A stretch of DNA of 64,000 nucleotides. Source: Platerodrilus igneus. Its lineage: Eukaryota > Arthropoda > Insecta > Coleoptera > Lycidae. Below the pieces are notes generated by a model. It was not told where the DNA came from. It worked only from the letters and a program-made list of their open reading frames with translations, and did no database searches. The stretch spans positions 1,984,001 to 2,048,000 of the forward strand of contig JARFIW010000108.1 in NCBI GenBank assembly GCA_036346225.1, given 5' to 3'. The translations under genes and the position numbers were made by a program. Each line of letters opens with the position of its first letter. Positions within the stretch are counted from its first letter, which is position 1. This document shows positions 12,376-22,600 of this stretch, in pieces.

Positions 12376-12429
12376 ATGTTTTTTTTTAAAGGGCCAGTAC
12401 CTGCAGATATGAGAAGATTCACAGCATTC

Positions 12430-12455
12430 TTGGCGACCCAAAAGTGAGGCTCGAG
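12430..12455 (+). other. primer binding site candidate
   Basis: TTGGCGACCCAAAAGTGAGG followed by CTCGAG begins three bases after the LTR end. It is absent after the 3' LTR, as expected for a true primer binding site. The tRNA species is not identified. Confidence 0.6.
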
Positions 12456-12570
12456 TTCCAAATAAAATTTTTGTGATTTTATTCCAGGAAACTGGCGGTC
12501 TGAGAGAGAGAGTTTCTGTGTGTGTATAAATTTAAGAGTATTTTAGAGTGTGTGTGAGTGATTTGAACGT

Positions 12571-12795
12571 ATGCAGAGAAAGGAGTGGTTAAGGAGTCAA
12601 GGAGTGGAAATTGGAAGTGACGATAGTGCATTGTGTGAGAAAATTTCGAAAATGGAAGAAGCCGGAGGCAGTAGAGATCAGTCGAGGACGGAATTAGGAG
12701 AAACAGGAAATGAGTTAATGATGAGAATGTTAGAGGAAATGCGATTAGCTAGGAAGAATCGAATAGAGCGATGGAGGAGTCTAACAGAAAATTAG
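12571..12795 (+). pseudogene. Gag N-terminal coiled-coil fragment
   Basis: This is a 74-codon frame rich in E, R, K and M (SRTELGETGNELMMRMLEEM), charged and without cysteine. It is the first coding frame after the leader and is followed after a stop by further charged, helix-prone sequence in shifted frames up to 13034. Taken with the Gag core downstream, it looks like the helical N-terminus of Gag broken by stops and frameshifts. No homologous domain can be named from it alone. Confidence 0.45.
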
Positions 12796-13034
12796 AACTG
12801 CTAAGCGATGAATCTAATAGAGCTAGGAGGAGTCCAACCAAAATTAGAGCAGATAAGCGGGAAAATTGAGCAGTCGACTAAAGAATTTACAGAGTTTAAA
12901 AATAGTCTTACCATAAAGATGGGGAAGTTGAAAATAGGGTTGAAAAAATGAGCGTGATATTACAGGTCTTCGACAGGAAATGGGACATTTAAGGTCCGAA
13001 GTACGCATTTTTGTGAAGAAGAGATTAATGTAAA

Positions 13035-13973
13035 ATGACTGAAGTAACGGACTCATGTAGGGATCAGTTAGGCAGGGTAGAACGCGAAGTTAGTAGTATC
13101 AAATACAACATGTCAAATTTAACGGGGGATGGTCCCAGATTTTCTACAGGTGGAGTATCATTGGACCAACACATGAAGTTTTATGGCGATAACAGGGTAA
13201 ATCCACAAATTTTTATTAATAGCGTAAGAAATCTAGTGGGAAATTTATTTGACGAACAGACTAAACTGAATACGATAAAGGCTTTATTAAAGGACAACGC
13301 GGAAGCATGGTACAATTTAGTAGGACAGGACATAGACACGTATCAGGACTTTGAAAACAAATTTTTACAACATTACTGGAGTGATCACAAACAGGATCAG
13401 ATTAGGGACGACTTGATTACAGGAAAATTTAAGGGAGAGTTTGCAGGTTCTAGGGAGCAATATGCCATCCGCAAGTACAGTGTGGCCAAACAACTGAATC
13501 CTCCATTGACGGACAGACAGATTATTAAATACCTATCACGACATTTTGAACTGGAAATTAGACAACACGTGGCCTTACAAAACATCACAGAACGGGAGAC
13601 ATTTTTAGAGTATTTGCAGAGATATGACGATGTATGTGTAGGACGGACAAGAGAGATACGAGAACGAAACGTTAACACAGTTAGGTTTGACAATAGGACA
13701 CCGAATTATCCGAGACGGCCTGACTACAACAGAAATTTTCGACCGAATTGGGAACGACGAGGACAGGAATACAGGAGCAATAGTGCGACTAGGGGACCGA
13801 CGCCAAGACCTAGTTACACGCGACAGAACAGTTTACCGGAAGTAAACAGGACTGTGACCAGCACGCCGAATAGAGACAGGGACACGGATATTAACACGAG
13901 GAGGACGTACGCACAGGTTGTAGAAGGACAACCAGGACCAAGCACGGAAAACAGGATGGGACAGGATTTTTAG
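13035..13973 (+). CDS. Gag core protein, Gypsy-like retrotransposon
   Basis: A 312-residue frame. Residues about 45-180 carry the retrotransposon Gag pattern: FYGDNRVNPQIFINSVRNL, LKDNAEAWYNLVGQDIDTY, FENKFLQHYWSD, then QYAIRKYSVAKQLNPPLTD and IIKYLSRHFELEIRQHV. This corresponds to a helical capsid region with the A-W-Y and F-x4-F-L-x2-Y-W positions of the family. The C-terminal third is rich in R, N and P and has no CCHC knuckle, so nucleic-acid binding would be by basic residues. The stop TAG at 13971 overlaps the pol frame by a T-run (GATTTTTAG), suggesting a -1 shift into protease. It would assemble particles for the element. Confidence 0.85.
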   Translation: MTEVTDSCRDQLGRVEREVSSIKYNMSNLTGDGPRFSTGGVSLDQHMKFYGDNRVNPQIFINSVRNLVGNLFDEQTKLNTIKALLKDNAEAWYNLVGQDIDTYQDFENKFLQHYWSDHKQDQIRDDLITGKFKGEFAGSREQYAIRKYSVAKQLNPPLTDRQIIKYLSRHFELEIRQHVALQNITERETFLEYLQRYDDVCVGRTREIRERNVNTVRFDNRTPNYPRRPDYNRNFRPNWERRGQEYRSNSATRGPTPRPSYTRQNSLPEVNRTVTSTPNRDRDTDINTRRTYAQVVEGQPGPSTENRMGQDF

Positions 13974-14860
13974 AACGTGACAGACCACTAGATTTCTGTG
14001 TAAATGTATACGAACATCCACGTGAATTTTTCAAAATTGAGGAGGAAGTAGAGCCAGAAACTGAGGAAAAATTATGTTTGCCAATTGTTAATTTAGAAAT
14101 TTTTGAAAATAATGTAGAAGTATTACTTGATACAGGGGCAGAGGCGAGTTTAATATCGGAGGAATTCGTCAGCAAAATTAGGGATAAGGTTTGTGATAGA
14201 ATTATGCCTATAAAGCGTAGCCATTTAGTAGCTCCAAATAAAAAGAAGTTTGCTGTAGTAAATAGTGTTGTGGTGCTTAGGATAGATATAGGAGGTTTAA
14301 GCTGTGAACAGGAGTTTGTAATTGTACCTGGACTGAAGTTTCAGAGCATTTTAGGTGTTGACTGTATGATGAAGTTAGGGGTTTTGATAGATATGGAAAG
14401 GAAGGTAATAAGGATTAAGGATAGGGTAGTGCCATGGAAGGGCAGTTATGAAATCACAGAGGATGACACTGGGTTTAGTATTAATGTAGTAGAGGTAGAA
14501 GATGATGAAGGTAAACAGATCAACACGATAATAGGTCCAGAGGAAATGAAAGTAGAGGTTCAAGCTTTAATACAAAAACATGCAGAAGTAGTGGGGGTAG
14601 AAGCAGCATATCAGGAGCAGGTGAAGGCAGAATTATTTTTGACGAGGTTAAGTGGCAAGTTTGTTTTTAATAAAGTAGATTTAAGGGATTCATTCTGGCG
14701 GATTCCATTACACAAGCAGTCTAGAAGGTACATAGGATTTTCCATAGAGGGAAAAATCGATAATTGTAAAGTAGTATCGTTTGGTTTGTCGGCAGAAAGG
14801 GAAACAATAATAGTTAGAAGAAAGACTTGGAGGGTCAAGAAGAGAGTTAGATTTAAGTAG
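13965..14860 (+). pseudogene. Pol fragment: aspartic protease and truncated RT
   Basis: The frame is open across the Gag stop in the -1 frame and continues to 14860. The retropepsin active site VLLDTGAEASLISEEF lies around 14118-14166, followed by a flap-like region and ILGVDCMMKLG (the I-L-G-x-D element). After a charged linker an RT piece appears: VFNKVDLRDSFWRIPLHKQS, then YIGFSIEG and VVSFGLS, equivalent to the palm motif with the first catalytic D. The YxDD motif, RNase H and integrase are absent. The copy is therefore deleted within RT and cannot mobilise itself. A first ATG at 14078 is probably not used. Confidence 0.85.
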
Positions 14861-15293
14861 GATAGGAATAGAAATAGGATAGGGATAGAAGTAAGTGTTT
14901 ATAGAAAATAAAGCTAGGTATAGGATAAGTATGGGAGATAATTAGGAATAGGTTTAGGATGAGAATAAAGAGTAAATGTAGGAAGAAAATAAGATAGGTT
15001 AAGTATAGATATTTCTTATAAGATTAGTGGCGAGTTAGGAATAGAGTAAGAGTAGGATAGGTATATAGAATTAGGTAGGGGGAAGTGAAGTATAGTGAAG
15101 ATTAGTTAAAAGTTAGGAATAGGATAGGGATATAGGTAGGTGTAAATATTTTCTTTTTGATTGGAGACAAAGTAGGTAAGTTAGATAGATAAGGGTAGAG
15201 AGAGATAGGCAATTTTTTTTGTAATTTTTTGTCTAAATGTTTTATATTTGAAGTCAAATAAGTGGGATTATTTGTATTCAAATAGGGGGAAAA
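14861..15293 (+). other. purine-rich low-complexity tract and polypurine tract
   Basis: Short GATAGG, AATAGG and AAGTAGG words repeat through 15200. Immediately before the 3' LTR is AATAGGGGGAAAA (about 15281-15293), a good polypurine tract for plus-strand priming. The segment replaces the missing RNase H and integrase region. Confidence 0.6.
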
Positions 15294-16995
15294 TACTCAT
15301 ATTTAGACCAGGGTAGAAAATTAAATAATCACATTTGGCGTAAAGTTTGCAGATAATTAATGTTTCAAAGAATCTTGGGGAAAACGTCGCATAATAGTTA
15401 CGAGAATTGCTAAAGCTGGGTTATTTCACACTCCATGTGGACTAAAATAATCGATAATAAAGAATATCAATTTGCACCAATACGAACAGGTTAGAGAAGG
15501 AAAGAGAAAATGCGTCAAGCAAAGACACATATTGTAAAAGGCGGGATTTAAACAACGTCACGAGGGTCACAATTGGTTGAAAATAGGATGCAAATATCAG
15601 AGGTAGAACAACAATTTCTGTACAAAATTAATTAGTTTTTCTCGGACATGCTTGCGTGCCGTGTGGAAATTTTCTGAGATTTAAATGGGGCGAGTGAAAA
15701 TTTGTAAAAATCGACGCGCGAGCGACAGACTAGGAACATGGCATGAGAAATTCTTTAGAATTACCCGTTTTGGGGAACAGACCGATAGACAGGCTTTTTG
15801 CTATATATACCGAGATGAAGATAAACAAGCCCTCTTAGACTCTTAGACTTTTGACGATTCGATGCGTTAAAAGCTCGTACATACGCGACTTGATTGAAGA
15901 TGTTAAACCGTGCATTTTAGTTTGATAAAATAATTTAAAGTTTGCTCGTATATTTTAGTGATTCAAAATAGCTTGTTATTTACGTGCTAACATGAATGTA
16001 CTTCAGTGCACTTAGATACAAGGTAATAAAATTTAGTTTCACTGTACCAATTAGCAAAATTTACAACGACGAAGGTATACACAAAAGTAGGCAGTTTTGG
16101 CGTATATTGGTGACAGAAGCATGAATTTCTTTGCTATTTTTCGGGGGTGTTAATAATTAAATGGTTCAAATACGTGTCTGGATCCATGAAACAAGGGTCA
16201 GATAAACACAGATGAGTTCCGGAAAGGCCCAGAAACGACTTTGAATGGATGGTGATGGAGAAAATTTTAAAAGCGTAGAGAATCAGAAGCCGTAAATATA
16301 ATCCTGTTGAATGGTGTGATTAACTAAAGAAACGATACTTCGAAGCTACGAGGACAGTAACCTTCAGGTAAATTATACTATTTTGTTTGACATTTTGTGT
16401 GTATTGAATGACTTTATAATTGATTTACTTTAAATGGACATTAGTGAAATTGTTCTAACCATAAAAGTTTAATTTTAAGATGAAATTTGCTTGTTTAAGT
16501 TAAAAGGGATATTTTGTTTTGATGTTCGGGAATATGATGAAAATTTTGGTATGTCTTTGAGCTCAATTAGACGAACCTGGTTAATTAACGTAAAGGGGTG
16601 GTAGATGCTCCCTTTATAATCAGACTCCGGTCTGCTTATATTGTTATATTAATTAGTAGGCATCCAACAAGGACTTTAATTTTGGATGCACAGTAAAATG
16701 ATAATAAAATTAATCTTGAAATTCTTTTTAAAACTGAAATTTATGCTGAGTTTTAATTTTGAAATTTTAATGTATTCTGAATATTGATGTAAATAGAGTT
16801 AACGTTGATGTTTTGGTAGGAATGTGTTGTTTTTTATGAATGAGGAGGTTTATAACATTAGGTGAGCAGCCGAGGCGAAAAGCGTAGTTCACGGATTTTA
16901 AAGGTATCACAGCATTCTTGACGCCCAAACTGTGGGGCTCGAATGTTTTTTTTTTGAAAGGGCCAGTACCTGCAGATATGAGAAGATTCACAGCA
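15294..16995 (+). repeat. 3' LTR of Gypsy-like element
   Basis: Near-identical to 10746-12426. It begins right after the polypurine tract and ends CACAGCA against a (TA)n array (16996-17023). Compared with the 5' copy it has a 22-bp block at about 15988-16009. The near identity implies a recent insertion, although pol is truncated. Confidence 0.9.
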
Positions 16996-17033
16996 ATATA
17001 TATATATATATATATATATATATTGCTGTGAAT
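16986..17033. repeat. palindrome across the LTR/(TA)n junction
   Basis: ATTCACAGCA at 16986 is mirrored by TGCTGTGAAT ending at 17033, with only alternating TA between. The whole 48 bp is a perfect inverted repeat able to extrude as a cruciform. The right half may be the end of a second, oppositely oriented LTR or a rearranged flank. Confidence 0.85.
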
Positions 17034-17768
17034 ATTTGATACAGTCGCTCTGTCCAATATTGGGATGCAATGGATACCTGCTTAATAGAAAGTGTGAATT
17101 TTTACATTATCGGGTTTGTTTTTTCTTGCTAGCTCAACGACATATATGTGTTGAGTTTACGAAAATGAGATGAGGCAAAAAATCTCGAGAAACATTTATG
17201 AACAATCCTCTATACATTCAAAAACATCTCTTTTTACACAAATTATCTAAGTAATTTACTTACACACACAAGGATATAAATAATACTTATAAATGCAATT
17301 TACAGCTTTAGTTTAGAAACAAACACTACTTGCATATTAATACAATCCTTTTCTAATCCCTGTTGATAATTAGAAAAATATTTCATAAAAAAGTAACAAA
17401 ATTATTTTTGAAATTTTTGTGGATAATTTAAATATATTTTTATTACCCCGTCTCAGTGTAGTTAATCAACGCCCTAGAGCAGAAATTTTTGTAAGGGTCA
17501 AATAATTTCGGGATCTGAGCTCAAAATTACTTGAAAATTATCCATTTACAAATTATTTGTATACGCAAAATAAAACTTGTACTGGCTTAATCCACTTAAT
17601 AATACACAAATTGTCTTTTTAGGTGTAAAACAAAGTTATACTTGCGGTTTGGATTGTCAAATTCTTGCTGATATTCAAATCTTTATGACCACCTGTCTTA
17701 AAAAATTTCCTTGTTCCAAATTTTTTGACCTCCAGTTTTGCTCAATCTTTATACGTATATACGTGTAT
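17034..17768. other. AT-rich segment, no gene seen
   Basis: One 71-codon frame (17577-17792) overlaps the next repeat and shows no motif. No repeat boundary is visible before 17769. Confidence 0.35.
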
Positions 17769-18166
17769 ACGTCGCATCTAGCCTTTGTATAGAAGTTTAA
17801 AAGTAGGATACATAGTTTCGTCTTTCAGGCAACAGTACTGCATAACTAAATATCCTTGGAGATAAAACACCATTCAAAGTCTCAAACGTCAGGACTCTTC
17901 GTGTTTGATTTAGACACGATGTCAATCTTGACTAATTGAAGCTTAGAAGTTAGTACCTGAGTTTATTAGCAACTTCTTGCCTATTAGATGTAAAGTAGAG
18001 ATTTTGCACAGTGATTAGCAAGACAACCCGACTTAGATACTACGTTTTTTTTCTCTAGGAGCAGGAAAATTCGGACAACTACCGTAAACACAAAATCCAA
18101 AACCAAAAAAGATTATCTGGATAATTGGTCCTGCGTTTGACCAATTGAGCAATGAAGGCGCAACTA
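17769..18166 (+). repeat. 398-bp dispersed repeat, copy B
   Basis: Near-identical to 1818-2217 in the same orientation. It starts CGCATCTAGCCTT and ends AAGGCGCAACT; outside these points the flanks diverge at once. Confidence 0.8.
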
Positions 18167-18345
18167 TTTTTTTGGAGCAATAAATCGTCGGTGCACTCCA
18201 TAAATAGTTATCTATTAATCATCGAATATCTTATAACTTATGTCCAAAACTTCATTGTTAAATCTTGAATCCCGAATGAATGACTGAATTGCTCTCATTA
18301 CTCCCGCCTTTATATAATAAAATTCTACATACATAATCTTTTCGA

Positions 18346-18960
18346 TTACCTTCTTGAAGTATGATTAATCCACATGATGCAACAATTTACTGCAATTTCT
18401 TTAGGACCACTACAGTGAATTTTTATGTCTGAATGGGATTCGAGCAGGTCGTGACCTAAAATAACGTCGGCACAGAGAGTTTTTAAAACGAGCGGCTTAG
18501 CACGACTACTGTATCCTTGTATAACTAAATCAACTTTACAACAGCCATTTACTTCCGAAATGTACTCGCTGCTGACCATCGCAACATGTTATGAGCAGGC
18601 TTCCACCTTCAGATCGTATGGTTTTAAGATTTTCTCATCTATGAACGACGCGGTACTTCCCGTGTCGACAAATGCACGAGTTTTGTAACCATAACGAATA
18701 TAGGCATGGTCCATTTATTTAAATTAGTAGAAGACATGAAGCAAGATAAGGTTTGTGCTTCTGGTTCTTTCGCAAACGCTGAAGTCGCCAATTTGCTTTG
18801 ACAGACCTTAAAGAAGTGTCCCTTTTTTTCACAAGAACTACATGTAGCGTACAAGCCGGCTAAAACTTGCGCCGGTGACGTTTATTCCAAAAAACCGCAG
18901 CTTTTTTTCTGGTAAAATTTTGTCGGTTTGGAGTGAACCGCTACGTTTACTAATTGGTTC
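18346..18960 (-). pseudogene. Gag zinc knuckle and protease relic, Gypsy/mag-like
   Basis: Read on the minus strand, a CCHC knuckle appears first (CSSCEKKGHFFKVC, about 18800-18842), preceded by a basic region. A retropepsin active site follows in another frame (FVDTGSTASFID, about 18642-18677). The downstream protease part with ADVILGHDLLESH (I-L-G-x-D/H element) lies at 18346-18579 in a further frame. Order and spacing fit the Gag-Pol junction of an errantivirus/mag-type Gypsy element. At least two frameshifts and a stop break it. RT and beyond are not present to the left, so the relic is truncated. Confidence 0.8.
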
Positions 18961-18984
18961 GCGGCGAATGAAGCTTCTCTTTTA

Positions 18985-19085
18985 GGTTAATAAATTGTAG
19001 TATATATAAACCCGCAAATACAGGCTTTATTAAACTAAAAGGCAAGCTTATATAATATGACGGTGACAATCAGTAACAATCTAAT
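18985..19085. repeat. short dispersed repeat, partner at 8.19 kb
   Basis: The same ordered words as at 8185-8280 are present (GGCTTTATTAAACTAAAA and AAGCTTATATAATATGAC). It lies about 30 bp upstream, in transcription sense, of the minus-strand gag relic. Confidence 0.65.
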
Positions 19086-19159
19086 TGATAGAAAACAGTC
19101 GCAGACCCCTCCTTTTATTTCATACAAAACTACTCATCGCACTAGAACACTTTGTGACC

Positions 19160-19337
19160 GGGGTCTTCCCCTACATGTAATTTTCTAATGCGCACCTGAA
19201 GGTTCTACATTGACCAACAAGCGAGTTTTTTTACCTGAAGCTCACACTCGCACACGGGACCTCCGTTTTACCTCTTATTCGAAGGAGGGCGTACTTTTGT
19301 AAAAAATTCTCGCCTAACACTTTCAAGCGGACCGTGT
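19160..19337 (-). repeat. tRNA-derived SINE, truncated copy 3
   Basis: The tail (CTACATGTAATTTTCTAATG) and proximal body up to CAAGCGGACCGTGTTGAG are recognisable. The central block with CACGTTAAAGATCCC and the tRNA head are deleted. It is head-to-head with the next copy. Confidence 0.7.
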
Positions 19338-19344
19338 TGAGAAG

Positions 19345-19641
19345 GCGTCGCCGTGGATCAATGTAGTAAGCGTAAGGCTACGGATCCCAAGGTCCCGGGT
19401 TCAAATCCCGACACGGCCGACTGCTTGAAAAATGACAGGTGAGCATTTTTCACAAAAACTACGCCCTCGTTCGGATGAGAGGTTAAATGGAGATCCCGTG
19501 TGTGAGTGTTGTCACGCACGTTAAAGATCCCTACCTTGCCTGGAACGGCAAGGGTTCGGCAAAATTCTAAATTTCCAGGCAACAAAAAAACTCGCCTCCT
19601 GGCCAATGTAGTACCTTCGGGTGGAGCATTGGAAATGTAAA
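19345..19641 (+). repeat. tRNA-derived SINE, copy 4
   Basis: The head has box B GGTTCAAATCC and a degenerate box A. The body contains CACGTTAAAGATCCCTACC and CAAGGGTTCGGCAAAATTC, and the tail CCTTCGGGTGGAGCATTGG. It is full length or nearly so. Confidence 0.85.
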
Positions 19642-19675
19642 TAAACGGACCGTTTCGAGACCGGGGTCTTCCACA

Positions 19676-19972
19676 AGGGAGGCTCCGTGGCGTAATGGTA
19701 TGTGTGTGACTACTACACCCAAGGTCCCGGGTTCGAATCCCGACACGGTCCGCTTGAAAAATTTTAGGCGAGCATTTTTCACAAAAATACGCCCTCGTTC
19801 GGATAAGAGGTAAAATGGAGGTCCCGTGTGTGAGTGTTGTCATGCAAGTTAAAGATCCCTACCTTGCTTGGAACAGCAAGGGTTCGGCAAAATTCCAAAT
19901 TTTTCAGGTAAAAAAACTCGCTTCCTGGCCAATGTAATACCTTCGGGTGGAGCATTGGAAAAAATCACATGT
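19676..19972 (+). repeat. tRNA-derived SINE, copy 5 (best preserved)
   Basis: Box A (TGGCGTAATGG) and a perfect box B (GGTTCGAATCC) are spaced as in pol III internal promoters. Body and tail match copy 4. The 3' end lacks a poly(A) tail and finishes in ATCACATGTAA, so the tail type is unusual for a SINE. ORFs called here in other frames are shadows of the repeat. Confidence 0.88.
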
Positions 19973-21139
19973 AAAGTCTTCCACAAGGTAACAACCTTTG
20001 AAATCGTAAGGTAAAAGTGCATGTTTCTATGGGGCATCAGAAGATTCACAACCCAATAAAAGATATGACGCAGTTGTAAGAGTAGTTATTTCTTTTGTTT
20101 TAGCATTTTGTAAAAAATTCCATTCCACCAGGAGGCCAAAATAGGCACGATCTTCCAGAAATACTCGTCTTCTTAAGAAATCATCCCCGAGTTGGCGCCC
20201 ATTAGTTTAGTATATAGAAGCTGTTCAGGGTATGTTATTAGAAACGTAGCTTGTATTTGAAACTGTTTATACATTTAGGGAGTTTTGCCATTTCGTTCTT
20301 TGTTTCCATAGGGGCACACTCCCGCACAAATGTAGTTAGCCGGTGCAATTTCAATTTGTTACGGAATTCCCGTCGCTTCTGGACAATTCTAAATTTAACC
20401 ATTTAACGCTTCGTTCACCTGTAATAGTTTCAACGCCATCATCGTTCCTTCCATAAGAGAATCAAAATCAATTCCTCGAGTACAATTTGTCGTGGTAAAT
20501 AAATAAATAAATCTCAGACACCTAAGACAAGTACTAGCATATCCAGTTTGCTACATCTTAATAACTACAACACTGAAACACTCTTAAAACATGTAAAATT
20601 AGCATATTATCGCATTAAAATAACAATATGGATAGATAATCGAACTAAATGGGCAGGTCTCGGATTATCTAGACATGTGTGGACGCAGATAAAAGAAAAT
20701 TATAGTTATTGATCAAACTAACAGCTACTTATTATGTCCCAGGTACCTACTTATTTTAGCTTTTTTTTCAAATTGTAATTTTATGAATAGCAGGTCATTA
20801 TTTTAGAAAAGCCATGTGATGATGAGCGATGCGGGTCTATGGGAAGCAAGTAATACTATATTAAAAAAATGGTACTTACGTGGCACGAACAAAAAGTAAT
20901 AGTTTCAAATTGAACGACACTTGTATAAGTTTACGTGAAATACGATCCGTTTTGTTTTCAGCATATAAAAGTTGGTAAGTTGATAGCGCTATATCTCAGC
21001 CGACATGATCGTAAAAATGTCCTCGGTGCCTGCGAGTCTCGCCTTGTGGCATGAACCGACTCATAAATATACCGCATGAATACCAACTCAAGCAAATGCA
21101 CACATTACTGCCTTCAACATATCTCAAAACTGAAATTGT
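19973..21139. other. unassigned segment
   Basis: No ORF or repeat is recognised. At 20950-20985 a TTTTGTTTTCAG acceptor-like site is followed 13 bp later by GGTAAGT, which would be a micro-exon if real. There is no coding support for it. Confidence 0.3.
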
Positions 21140-21290
21140 CAAACTTGTTTCTTGTTTATTTAATTTAATAAACGGTAGTAAATTGGGCTCTTGTTTGTTT
21201 TTGGGATAAAAGTTGCTTTGATCCTCCGAATTTATGATTTATATGAGACGGGATCGAGGAAGCTTGTTATTGAAAATTTATTGGTACCAA
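21140..21290 (+). repeat. diverged dispersed repeat, partner at 1.1 kb
   Basis: Shares ordered blocks with 1120-1268 (TTGTTTCTTGTT, TTGTTTGTTTTTGGGAT, TTTATATGAGACGG against TTTATATGGTTGAAGG, AGCTTGTTATTGAAAATTTA). Confidence 0.55.
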
Positions 21291-22107
21291 GTTGTCCAAC
21301 TGAAGAGCGGATTAGTGTCCCTCTTTAGTTTATTTGTTTGCACGTAGAAAATTAACGGATGACTTCTTTTTCCAAGTGAATCATCAAATACGCTATTACC
21401 GATTCTTTAATTTTTTATTGACTAACCGATTGACAGCAATTTGTATCAGGAAACTGTAACGTAAGTACCCATAGGAAGAGCTGGCCTGAAGAAGACTCGA
21501 ATAGTCAGAACGCGTGTTTCTGAAGACCCAGCTCCGCTGACTGTCTCCTAAAATCAAATTTGTTTAATTTTTTCCTCTCATTCTAGTAGTATTTAGAAGA
21601 CAAAGCAAGCAGCTGATGTTTGTCAAAATCATGTTAGACGAACGATTATTTTAAGAACCCTGCACAACTGATTCTTTTCTTAAAATCGAATTGGCTTAAT
21701 TATTTTTCTCACTAACGCAGTTTGTTACGTTCCATTTCATAGTTTGAATATTTTACACATTCTGTAACCTGTTTTAATAAATGTTTGCTTTCTCGTTTGA
21801 AAAATTACTCAATTATACGAGCCACCTATGAGACGCTGGCTGTTCAATATTTATTGTAGTTTAATTGTAATGAAATAAAGCCCTGTGTTATCTTTGAGTG
21901 CTAGAAATATGCTCAAAGCTATTTCTATTCTATAACGGATTTTCCATGACTATTCTTCAGAAAACAATTTTATAATACGTTTGTTAAACTCGTTTACTAT
22001 TGTACGAGCATTAGCTTGCGTGATTTACTTTGTGATAAATATTATAAACACAACTGGGCAGTTACAAGATCTTTATGGTGAAAGCTTACTTTTATATGAC
22101 TGGTATA
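21291..22107. other. AT-rich segment, no gene seen
   Basis: Nothing supportable was found up to the mariner terminal repeat. AATAAA words occur but no ORF. Confidence 0.4.
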
Positions 22108-22562
22108 TACGAGGGTAAGGTGAAAAGTTTTTGACCTGACACAGAGATGGGCGTTCCAATCAGCAAAAAATTGTGCTTTCCGCCTGCATGCACATGTCAT
22201 TCGTTCATCTGACAAGTTACAACTTGCTATCTCAAGTAGTTTGTTTACACGATATTTTTCAAACAGACGTCTTATGCGTGTTTCCTTAAGATGGATAAAC
22301 TTAAATGTCGTGCGGTTATAAAATTCTTCGTTTTCGACAAATTAACCCCTCAGGAAATTTATCCGAAGTTGACAAAAGTTGCCCTTTTTCTGTCAACTGT
22401 TAAAAAGTGACCAGCTGAATTTAAACGGGGTCGCACGTCTCTCGAAGATGACCCACGTGAAGGACCACCAAAAACCGCAACCACACCGGAAACGATCGAA
22501 AAAGTGCATGCTATCGTTTTGGACGATAGGCGAGTGAAAGTTGTTACGTTCATTGTCGGAAA
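22108..22562 (+). pseudogene. mariner-like transposon, 5' part
   Basis: TA at 22108-22109 is followed by CGAGGGTAAGGTGAAAAGTT, a mariner-type terminal repeat. A transposase frame opens at ATG 22291 (MDKLKCRAVIKFFVFD), carrying the N-terminal helix-turn-helix region and then FKRGRTSLEDDPREG and TATTPETIEKVHAIV, hallmarks of the mariner DNA-binding domain. Codon 40 is a stop (TGA, 22408-22410) where family members have tryptophan, a one-base change. Similarity stops at about 22562, so the DDD catalytic domain and the 3' terminal repeat are missing. Confidence 0.85.
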
Positions 22563-22600
22563 TAATTGGTTAGTTTATGTACAATAATTTTTAACTCAAA

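Larger units (their letters stand above)
10746..12426 (+). repeat. 5' LTR of Gypsy-like element
   Basis: This LTR is paired with 15294-16995. It starts TACTCATATTTAG directly after a 35-bp (TA)n array and ends TTCACAGCA. The two LTRs are nearly identical by eye. The clearest difference is a 22-bp block missing here near 11437, flanked by GTGC and present in the 3' copy at about 15988. A TATA box is at 11253-11260. A donor-like CAGGTAAAT lies near 11797 and an acceptor-like TTATTCCAG near 12488, which could frame a leader intron. Confidence 0.9.

Noticed and set aside
20950..20985. Micro-exon between TTTTCAG and GTAAGT
   Set aside because: Only 13 bases, with no coding neighbours; such sites are common by chance.
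22359..22553. 64-codon minus-strand ORF
   Set aside because: Shadow of the mariner DNA-binding region on the plus strand.
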